Shown here: piece after piece, positions 6,046 to 11,908 of the stretch
Layout of the letters: every line of letters begins with the position of its first letter
Numbering within the stretch: position 1 is the stretch's first letter
Assembly (NCBI GenBank): GCA_002391185.1
Contig: DGRY01000124.1
Span: forward strand, 1-13,249
Length of the DNA stretch: 13,249 nt
Direction: 5' to 3'
Source of the DNA: Prevotella sp. UBA4376
GTDB taxonomy: Bacteria > Bacteroidota > Bacteroidia > Bacteroidales > Bacteroidaceae
Notes under the pieces: generated by a model
Seen by the model: the letters and a program-made list of their open reading frames with translations, nothing else
Told to the model about the DNA's origin: nothing
Databases searched by the model: none
Made by a program: the position numbers and the translations under genes

Positions 6046-6127
6046 ACAATTGTCCTTTTCTCTTATTCACGTTTTGTATGTTCATCGACTTTATCTTCTG
6101 AGCAAGCAAAGCGAAAATGTAGAAAAA

Positions 6128-7210
6128 TTAATGCTTATTGCAATCAAGTATTGCTGCTGCAACGATTACAAGTCTAAACATTTTATTTTTAATGAGTTTG
6201 AGATAGAGTTTGTCTTTGCCCTTTCTTAAGTTCACGCTATCAAGTTTGTCGCCATATATGTTTACCAAAGCCTTTGCGTGTTTAATTGCTTTTCTGTACT
6301 GCTTATATTTATATTCTTTAAGCACTTGTTCTACGCAAAAATATACAGGACTCAGATATGGAGTATTGTAGAATTTATCTCTACTTGGTTCTGGATAAAT
6401 AGCCATGTATGTATTGTAGAATTCCTCATCGTTCTGCTTATCAAGAATTTGACTATATCCACAATGTGCTAAGAAGCTACATTCCATTATAGGTTTCTTG
6501 CATTTCCATTTTGAACATAGCTTTTCCAAAGGTTTGTCAATGGCATCAAAATAATATTTTACCTGTTCCAATTTTATAGGATATTTATCTGGAATGCATT
6601 TAGAAAAAGGCTCATCGTAATTATATCCAGCATAGGGAATCAAACGTATACTATTGCAATAAAATATATAATGCAAACAAAATGCAGTATCTTCGTAAGA
6701 TTTTAATTTTTCGTCAAATCTTATATTATTTTCTGTAATAATAGAACGCTTAAACAATTTGGCACAAGGAGAGCCATTCCAAAGATAATTATAAGTTAGA
6801 TAATCTTTTATACTTTCATTAATAAAGGACTTATCGTGTATAAAAGTATGGTGTGCCTTAGGATGTCTTATAATACCAGAAATGACATAATCATATTCTG
6901 TATATTTTGCTAAATTTTCGAGATAATCATTATTGACCCAATCATCAGAATCGCAAAATGCAATCCATTCTCCTTGGGCTATTTCAAGACCTTTGTTACG
7001 AGCCGAGCTAACACCTCCATTATCTTTATAAATATGCTTAATTCGTGCGTCTTTTTCGCACAAGCATCTGCAGATGTTTTCTGATTTGTCCTTACTGCCG
7101 TCATTAACAAGAATTATTTCCCAATCATGGTATGTTTGAGAAATAACGCTATCTACGCATTTAAGTATAGTTTTTTCTGCGTTATAGACTGGTATTATAA
7201 TTGATATCAT
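6128..7210 (-). CDS. GT2 family glycosyltransferase, 360 aa
   Basis: The first 110 residues are a GT-A domain: ISIIIPVYNAEKTI (2-15), VNDGSKDKS (35-43), NGGVSSARNKGL (64-75) and the metal-binding DSDD (87-90) of CDSDDWV. The remainder is a variable acceptor domain rich in Tyr, Lys and Cys, with no transmembrane segment. This architecture is typical of enzymes that extend O-antigen, capsule or outer-core glycans. The sugar cannot be named. It is the second gene of a minus-strand pair, 21 nt downstream of the other GT2, and lacks its own -7 box. Its coding region is more AT-rich than that of its neighbours, consistent with horizontal acquisition of surface glycan genes. Confidence 0.88.
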   Translation of the reverse strand: MISIIIPVYNAEKTILKCVDSVISQTYHDWEIILVNDGSKDKSENICRCLCEKDARIKHIYKDNGGVSSARNKGLEIAQGEWIAFCDSDDWVNNDYLENLAKYTEYDYVISGIIRHPKAHHTFIHDKSFINESIKDYLTYNYLWNGSPCAKLFKRSIITENNIRFDEKLKSYEDTAFCLHYIFYCNSIRLIPYAGYNYDEPFSKCIPDKYPIKLEQVKYYFDAIDKPLEKLCSKWKCKKPIMECSFLAHCGYSQILDKQNDEEFYNTYMAIYPEPSRDKFYNTPYLSPVYFCVEQVLKEYKYKQYRKAIKHAKALVNIYGDKLDSVNLRKGKDKLYLKLIKNKMFRLVIVAAAILDCNKH

Positions 7211-7231
7211 TTTCTATGTTCATTTTAATTC

Positions 7232-8152
7232 TTACTTTAGGAAACCGAATAGCTTTCCTATTTCGTAGCAGATGATGTCTAATTCGTTTCCTCCGAATAT
7301 TTCTGGGGTGAGCTGTCGCATTTCTTCGCGTTGCTCATTGTCGAGCTCTGAATGTTTCAATCTACGAGCCCAGCGTCCACGCAAACAACGTTCCTGCCAT
7401 TTATTGAGTTTAAGCAAGGAGATGAACGATTTTAGGATAGGTCCTTGATTGCGCCAACGACGTCCGTCGCTCATCGACTTGTTTGTTACCTTGTTTGGAT
7501 GCTGGCGAAAGAAGTTGAGTTTATCACACACTTCTATAATCTTTCCTTTCTGAGCCATATACATCCAGAAAGCCCAGTCACCACAATAGCGGTAGTTTTG
7601 ATATGATGAATCTATCTGTGGGTATAGGTCGGCTCTGAATATTGCCATGCTGGCATTCTGCACATAGTTGAATTTCAACATTTTGTTGATGGAGAATTTG
7701 CGACTTTCCCAAAGAATAGCTTCGCCTGTTTGAATGCCAGGATTGAAGTCGTGTTCAAGTACCCGACTGTCTTGATCAATCATGTGTGAATGAGAGAAAG
7801 CAAAGGCAGCCTCAGGATGTTTCTCAAGTTCGGAAACGAGCCGTTCAAGAAAGGTTGGTTTAGCAACATCATCACTTTCAGCAATCCATATATATTTGCC
7901 TTTAGCAATACTAATACCGTTGTTCCATTGTATAAATGTGTTGCCAGTATTTTTCTCGTTAAATATAATCTGACTTATATGCTTGTTATTGCGATAGTTT
8001 TCTATGATTTCTTTACTGTTGTCTGTAGAGCAGTCGTCAAGAATCATAACTTCAAACTCCTTGTATGTTTGTGCAAGTACGCTGTCAATACGCTCTTTAA
8101 GATAAGGAGCATGATTGTAGTTTGGTATAATTACGCTAACGAGTGGAAGCAT
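7232..8152 (-). CDS. GT2 family glycosyltransferase, 306 aa
   Basis: This GT-A enzyme begins MLPLVSVIIPNYNHAPYL, with LDDCSTDNS (38-46), the motif NTGNTFIQWNNGI (68-80) and metal-binding ESDD (92-95). A later CGDWAFWMYMAQKG segment corresponds to the acceptor-side ED/WD motif. The open frame continues upstream to 8416, but that extension would run through the divergent gene and the promoter region and encodes low-complexity sequence. The start at 8152 gives the standard family N-terminus. It is first in a minus-strand pair with the GT2 at 6128-7210. The conserved catalytic positions look intact. Confidence 0.88.
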   Translation of the reverse strand: MLPLVSVIIPNYNHAPYLKERIDSVLAQTYKEFEVMILDDCSTDNSKEIIENYRNNKHISQIIFNEKNTGNTFIQWNNGISIAKGKYIWIAESDDVAKPTFLERLVSELEKHPEAAFAFSHSHMIDQDSRVLEHDFNPGIQTGEAILWESRKFSINKMLKFNYVQNASMAIFRADLYPQIDSSYQNYRYCGDWAFWMYMAQKGKIIEVCDKLNFFRQHPNKVTNKSMSDGRRWRNQGPILKSFISLLKLNKWQERCLRGRWARRLKHSELDNEQREEMRQLTPEIFGGNELDIICYEIGKLFGFLK

Positions 8153-8210
8153 TTTTTCTCTTTGTTTTTGCTGATTTACGCTGAGGATTATACAAAAAAT
8201 TAATTTTTTA

Positions 8211-8218
8211 CAAAGGTA
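8211..8218 (-). promoter_or_regulatory. -7 box TACCTTTG for the minus-strand GT2 pair
   Basis: Read on the minus strand, 8218 to 8211 is TACCTTTG, a TAnnTTTG match, with a predicted leader of about 50 nt before the ATG at 8152. No convincing -33 TTTG is seen at the expected distance. Confidence 0.55.
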
Positions 8219-8269
8219 GTAAAAAAAACAAATATAGAGCAGGCGAAACATATAAAAACATACAAACAT

Positions 8270-8300
8270 TTTGTTAATCAACAAAATTGGATTATCTTTG
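8270..8300 (+). promoter_or_regulatory. promoter of the GT4-GT11 operon (-33 TTTG, -7 TATCTTTG)
   Basis: TTTG at 8270-8273 lies 19 bp from TATCTTTG at 8293-8300. The ATG is only five bases after the box, so the transcript is probably leaderless. A TTGTT/AACAA dyad (8271-8275 with 8280-8284) overlaps the -33 element. Confidence 0.65.
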
Positions 8301-8305
8301 TTTTT

Positions 8306-9481
8306 ATGAACGAGAACGGAAAGAAGAACATAGTTTTCCTGATGTCGCGCTTTCTTGATGGGGGCATAGACACGGTGTTGGTTGAGTATCTTAGATATTT
8401 GGCCAAAGACGAGCATTATAATATCACGTTGGCTATTGCCACTTATATGGGCAATCTTGAGGTTTTCCGCAACAGAATACCGAAGAATGTGAATGTGATA
8501 TACTTTAATCGTATGAAACTGCTCACGAGTGTGCCTCAGAAACGTGTGGCCAAGCAGGCTGGGAGATTTACCAAACTGTATGGTGAGATGATGAATCCCA
8601 TTCTAAGAAGGAAAACGCAGCATAACATTCATAAGCTTGCAAAGACAACTGATTTGTTTATTGATTTTGATTGTTGTGCCTATTCTTTCCTAAAATCGGT
8701 TCACACAAAGAAGATTGCTTTCTTCCATTTCAGTTTTGCGCAGAGCATGGCTCAAAATCCTAAGCGCATGAAGCGAATAAGAAAGCAACTTGAAAACTAT
8801 AATTGTGTTGTTACCATCTCAAAGGCTATGAAGGAGGAGGGATGTAGATTGTTCCCAGAACTGAGGGACAAGCTGTTTGTTATCTACAATGCCAAGGATC
8901 AGAATGTGATTCGAAGAAATGCCGAAGAGAAGGTTGCTGATGAACGTATAAACAAGCCTTATTTTCTGGCAATAGAGCGTTTGGAGGAGTCGCAGAAGGA
9001 TATAACAACCTTACTGAAGGCATACGCTATTTTGCGTAAGGAAAAAGGTGTTGACGAGAAACTATATATTATTGGCAAGGGAAAATCTGAGGAACAGTTG
9101 CAACAGACTGCTGTTGACTTGGGAATAAACAACGATGTGGAGTTCCTTGGCTTTAAGAGCAATCCTTATCCATGGATTAAGAATTGTAAGTTGTTGTTGC
9201 ATAGTGCAAAGTTTGAGGGACTTCCAACTGTGTTGGTTGAAGGACTTCTGCTTGGAAAACTGATGGTGTCAACCGATTGTCCTACAGGACCGAAGGAAAT
9301 ACTCAATAGCGGGAAGGCTGGTATGCTTGTTCCTGTTGGCGATGAGAGGGCTTTTGCCGATACAGCGTATAGGTTGTTAACAGATTCTGCTTTGCAGCAA
9401 CAGATTTTGCAGGGAGTAGAGGCGAGAGCCTTTGATTTCACGTTTCCTGCCATAGACCAGAAAATTTCTGAACTTTTGTAA
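8306..9481 (+). CDS. GT4 family glycosyltransferase, 391 aa
   Basis: This is a GT-B retaining glycosyltransferase. The N-terminal acceptor domain starts NIVFLMSRFLDGGIDTVLVEYL (8-29), giving the glycine loop of the family. The C-terminal donor domain has YFLAIERLEESQKDITTLLKAY (219-240), LYIIGKGKSEEQL, and the EX7E motif with Glu304 and Glu312 (KFEGLPTVLVEG). STDCPTGPKEIL follows. The full family length is present. A downstream ATG at 8342 would remove the first beta strand, so 8306 is the start despite its closeness to the promoter. It is followed after 21 nt by the GT11 gene and divergently faces the GT2 pair. The donor sugar cannot be told from sequence alone. Confidence 0.9.
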   Translation: MNENGKKNIVFLMSRFLDGGIDTVLVEYLRYLAKDEHYNITLAIATYMGNLEVFRNRIPKNVNVIYFNRMKLLTSVPQKRVAKQAGRFTKLYGEMMNPILRRKTQHNIHKLAKTTDLFIDFDCCAYSFLKSVHTKKIAFFHFSFAQSMAQNPKRMKRIRKQLENYNCVVTISKAMKEEGCRLFPELRDKLFVIYNAKDQNVIRRNAEEKVADERINKPYFLAIERLEESQKDITTLLKAYAILRKEKGVDEKLYIIGKGKSEEQLQQTAVDLGINNDVEFLGFKSNPYPWIKNCKLLLHSAKFEGLPTVLVEGLLLGKLMVSTDCPTGPKEILNSGKAGMLVPVGDERAFADTAYRLLTDSALQQQILQGVEARAFDFTFPAIDQKISELL

Positions 9482-9502
9482 TAATAATCTTTCTAAAAAA
9501 CT

Positions 9503-10429
9503 ATGATTTATGTAGCCGACAAGGGCCGTATGGCCAACAACATTTTTCAGTATGGCCATGTGTATGCTTGGGCAAGAGAGCACGGACGCAAGAGTGTGTC
9601 TATGCGCTTTGCTTATAAGTATCCCTTTTTTCATATTACACATACCAGATATCACAAGTTTATTGTTTATTTCCTTGCCAAATATGCAGCCAAACTGCAT
9701 TTGATGCCTACAGTTGAATACACCTCGTTCAAGGATGATTATAGTGAGGAGGAGGCTGTTATCAACCGCCACAAGAATGTATTGGTGAAGGGATGGCATG
9801 TGCGCTATCCAAAGCTATTTATGAAGTACATTGATGAGATAAGAGAACTTTTTGCCTTTGATGATGTTATTCACAAGGTGGTTGATAAAAAGCTGATGCC
9901 TTATAAGGATTCTGTGAAGTTGGGCGTGCACATTCGTCGTGGCGACTATAAGACTTTCATGAACGGCAGATTTTTCTATACCGATGAGCAGTATCTCAAT
10001 GCCATCAAGCAGTTTATTTGCATTCAGAAAGAGGCTAATCCTGATAGGCGCATAGATATCTTTATATGTGGCAACGATCCAAAGCTTAATCAGGCTTTCT
10101 ATAGGGATGCTTTAGGGGCAGAATATGTGCATTTTCCACAAGGTACAGGCGAAGAGGATTTGTATATGCTTTCTCAATGCAACTATCTTATTGGTGCACC
10201 AAGTTCTTATTCGCTCATTGCTACAATGTATGATGACAATACAAGGCTCTATTGGATAAAAGACCCAAAGCGACAACTGATGGAAAGCGACTTTGAGACT
10301 TTCGATGTGTTGTTTAGGAAGTTTGATAGCTGCTTCAGCCTCTCCCCAGCCTCAATAGTCTTTACAACCCCTTCGGTTTCCCCGTTCCCGGGGGACAGAA
10401 ACCCCAAAAGGGATGGGATCGCAATCTGA
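9503..10429 (+). CDS. GT11 alpha-1,2-fucosyltransferase-like protein, 308 aa
   Basis: GT11 enzymes transfer fucose from GDP-fucose, usually alpha-1,2 to galactose. The N-terminal KGRMANNIFQYGHVYAWA (7-24) corresponds to the family's GRxxNQxFQY motif. The GDP-fucose-binding HIRRGD is at 143-148 (VHIRRGDY). The third motif is LSQCNYLIGAPSSYSLIA (223-240). About 275 residues cover the usual catalytic fold. The last 30 or so residues (SLSPASIVFTTPSVSPFPG and onward) look unlike a protein core and are encoded by a GC-rich hairpin region next to the repeat array, so the natural C-terminus may have been replaced. It shares an operon with the GT4. Divergence from classical GT11 (NN for NQ) leaves the exact acceptor open. 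Confidence 0.85.
   Translation: MIYVADKGRMANNIFQYGHVYAWAREHGRKSVSMRFAYKYPFFHITHTRYHKFIVYFLAKYAAKLHLMPTVEYTSFKDDYSEEEAVINRHKNVLVKGWHVRYPKLFMKYIDEIRELFAFDDVIHKVVDKKLMPYKDSVKLGVHIRRGDYKTFMNGRFFYTDEQYLNAIKQFICIQKEANPDRRIDIFICGNDPKLNQAFYRDALGAEYVHFPQGTGEEDLYMLSQCNYLIGAPSSYSLIATMYDDNTRLYWIKDPKRQLMESDFETFDVLFRKFDSCFSLSPASIVFTTPSVSPFPGDRNPKRDGIAI
10369..10412 (+). repeat. GC-rich hairpin overlapping the 3' end of the GT11 gene
   Basis: CCCTT (10369-10373) pairs with AAGGG (10408-10412), GGTTT (10375-10379) with AAACC (10399-10403), and CCCC (10380-10383) with GGGG (10391-10394). This gives a roughly 44-nt imperfect stem-loop. No U-run follows directly, so it is not a standard terminator. It encodes most of the atypical C-terminal tail of the upstream protein. 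Confidence 0.45.
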
Positions 10430-10451
10430 TAAAAACTCGCTGTTTTTTGCT

Positions 10452-10761
10452 GTCCGACTACTCGGACGGCTTGCAAGTGGGGATTTTTTAATCGTCCGAG
10501 TGCTCGGACGGTCTGACAAAGCTTAATTTTTCTCTGTCCGAGCTGTCGGACGGCATTTTGGAACTCTCTTTCACGCTATCCGAGTGCTCGGACGGCTTGC
10601 AAGGGGTTAATTTTTAATCGTCCGAGTAGCCGGACGGTCTGACAAAGCTTAATTTTTCTCTGTCCGAGCAGTCGGACGGCATTTTGGAACTCTCTTTCAC
10701 GCTATCCGAGTGCTCGGACGGCTTGCAAGGGGGTGATTTTTAATCGTCCGAGTGCTCGGAC
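10452..10761. repeat. eight-unit hairpin array, exact 42-bp period
   Basis: Eight dyads of the form GTCCGA-NNNN-TCGGAC start at 10452, 10494, 10536, 10578, 10620, 10662, 10704 and 10746. The spacing is exactly 42 bp each time (16-bp dyad plus 26-bp spacer). The centres are CTAC, GTGC, GCTG, GTGC, GTAG, GCAG, GTGC and GTGC. Units 4 and 7 have A in place of the first G, and unit 5 has C for the first T of the right arm. The spacers are of three types in fixed order: GGCTTGCAAG..., GGTCTGACAAAGC... and GGCATTTTGGAAC.... The result is a 126-bp higher-order repeat. The array lies between the convergent GT11 and acyltransferase genes. Function unknown; a protein-binding array or a structured 3' untranslated RNA are the main possibilities. 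Confidence 0.92.
10494..10745. repeat. 126-bp tandem duplication inside the hairpin array
   Basis: 10494-10619 and 10620-10745 align without gaps. I count six differences: three in the first dyad (GTGCTC against GTAGCC), one in the second dyad centre (GCTG against GCAG), and two in the third spacer. The other spacers are identical. This points to recent duplication with change focused on the dyad centres. Confidence 0.85.
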
Positions 10762-10762
10762 G

Positions 10763-10922
10763 AAAAGAAACTTGGAATTACAAATTTAGAATTATTAATT
10801 GGCAATTTATAATTGAACAACTCAACATCGCACGAAGTGCGACTAATTGCTTTACCTCCCTTCGAGAACAGCCAGCTACGCAGTCCAAATTCCACATTCG
10901 TAATTCCACATTAATAAACACG
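10763..10922. repeat. AT-rich intergenic repeat with hairpins between convergent genes
   Basis: No gene is supported here. The stretch contains CAATT-TAT-AATTG (10803-10815), a strong hairpin TCGCAC-GAA-GTGCGA (10828-10842), and the 12-mer AATTCCACATTC (10888-10899) that also occurs inverted between pdxS and pdxT. TAATTCCACATTA (10901-10913) repeats part of it. The hairpin may end transcription from one or both sides, but lacks a clear adjoining T-run. Confidence 0.45.
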
Positions 10923-11897
10923 TTACTTGATTCCTTTCTCAGCCTTGATGATATTGATGTCTCGCAAATCCACTCTGCCGTTTTCGGGATTATAACGAAT
11001 GTTGAATTCCTCGTGTGAACGCTTCCAGCGGTTGTGACTCCACAGATATATGCCAGGGTTGCGACGAATGGTCTTTTCAAGAAGATTGAAATAGATGTCT
11101 GTTAGCTGCCAATCCTCGTATTTTGTGGCTTCTGTGGTTATGAGTTTCATGTCGCAATGATAGTGCCCACGCGACACTCTTGTTACGTCGGCATAGAAAA
11201 CAGCTTGATTGGTTTTCTTTATCAGTCGCTCACTTCCTGTGAGTACAGGTGTGTCTTGGTTAAGGAAGTTGAGCCAATGGTGGATGTTGTTCCAGAAAGG
11301 CACCTGATCGGCGATATATCCAATAGTTATTGGTTTGCCCTTCTTGCGGAAGTCAACAATTCGTCGCAACGATTCGGCCATTGGAATACATAATGCTCCA
11401 TGGCGCTCGCGCACGTGAACCGAAATCTTGTTAAAATACTCATTTTCCAATGGATGATAAATCTGACAGCATTGTCCCTTGTCGCTCACCCAGAAAGGCA
11501 AAGAGGTTATCCACTCGTAGTTGCCCAGGTGTCCCAGATAAACGGCACACGACTGACCTTTTTCCCAGCACTCGTTCAACTTGTCTGTTCCCGAGAATGT
11601 CATGCGACGGCGAATCTGCTTTTCGCTCATGCTCATTCCCTTTATTGTTTCAACAAGATAGTCGCAGAAATAGTGGTAGAAATCTTTCTCTATCTGTCTT
11701 AGTTCTGCATCGCTCTTTTCTGGGAACGAGTTGTTAAGGTTCTTCCATATCACCTTGTGGCGATATTTCACCACATGAGCAATGAGCAGATAAAGAAAGT
11801 CGGAAAAGATATAAAGAACACGCAATGGCAGCAGCGAAGCCACATACCATGTGCCATAGACTATGACATAAACTAAGTAGTTGAGTAATTTCTTCAT
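10923..11897 (-). CDS. LpxL/HtrB-family lipid A acyltransferase, 324 aa
   Basis: The lysophospholipid acyltransferase family adds secondary acyl chains to lipid A at the inner membrane. An N-terminal hydrophobic anchor covers about residues 5-42. The catalytic HX4E motif is His123-Glu128 in YLGHLGNYEW. Further family features are the region IYHPLENEYFNKI, the DQVP-type segment YIADQVPFW, and a C-terminal YLWSHNRWKR, matching the conserved W-x-H-x-R-W end of LpxL proteins. Length is typical (about 300-330 aa). It starts 11 nt after the stop of the upstream sulfatase-family gene, so they form one transcript whose promoter is outside the window. Bacteroidales lipid A is usually penta-acylated, so this may supply the single secondary chain (inference). 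Confidence 0.92.
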   Translation of the reverse strand: MKKLLNYLVYVIVYGTWYVASLLPLRVLYIFSDFLYLLIAHVVKYRHKVIWKNLNNSFPEKSDAELRQIEKDFYHYFCDYLVETIKGMSMSEKQIRRRMTFSGTDKLNECWEKGQSCAVYLGHLGNYEWITSLPFWVSDKGQCCQIYHPLENEYFNKISVHVRERHGALCIPMAESLRRIVDFRKKGKPITIGYIADQVPFWNNIHHWLNFLNQDTPVLTGSERLIKKTNQAVFYADVTRVSRGHYHCDMKLITTEATKYEDWQLTDIYFNLLEKTIRRNPGIYLWSHNRWKRSHEEFNIRYNPENGRVDLRDINIIKAEKGIK

Positions 11898-11908
11898 ACC
11901 ACGTTTTT

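Noticed and set aside
6046..6127. Bidirectional terminator between convergent GT2 genes
   Set aside because: Only a short ACAATTGT palindrome is present; no GC-rich stem with a T-run on either strand is visible.
8153..8416. N-terminal extension of the minus-strand GT2 to 8416
   Set aside because: It would overlap the divergent GT4 start and both promoters, encodes Phe/Tyr/Ile-rich low-complexity sequence, and the family N-terminus begins at 8152.
10452..10761. CRISPR array
   Set aside because: Repeat and spacer geometry looks superficially similar, but the conserved unit is only 16-20 bp and imperfect, spacers recur in a fixed three-type order instead of being unique, and no cas gene is nearby.
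10752..11018. Possible plus-strand gene of 88 codons
   Set aside because: It spans AT-rich repeats, the intergenic hairpin and the antisense of the acyltransferase 3' end; its translation has no family resemblance or protein-like pattern.
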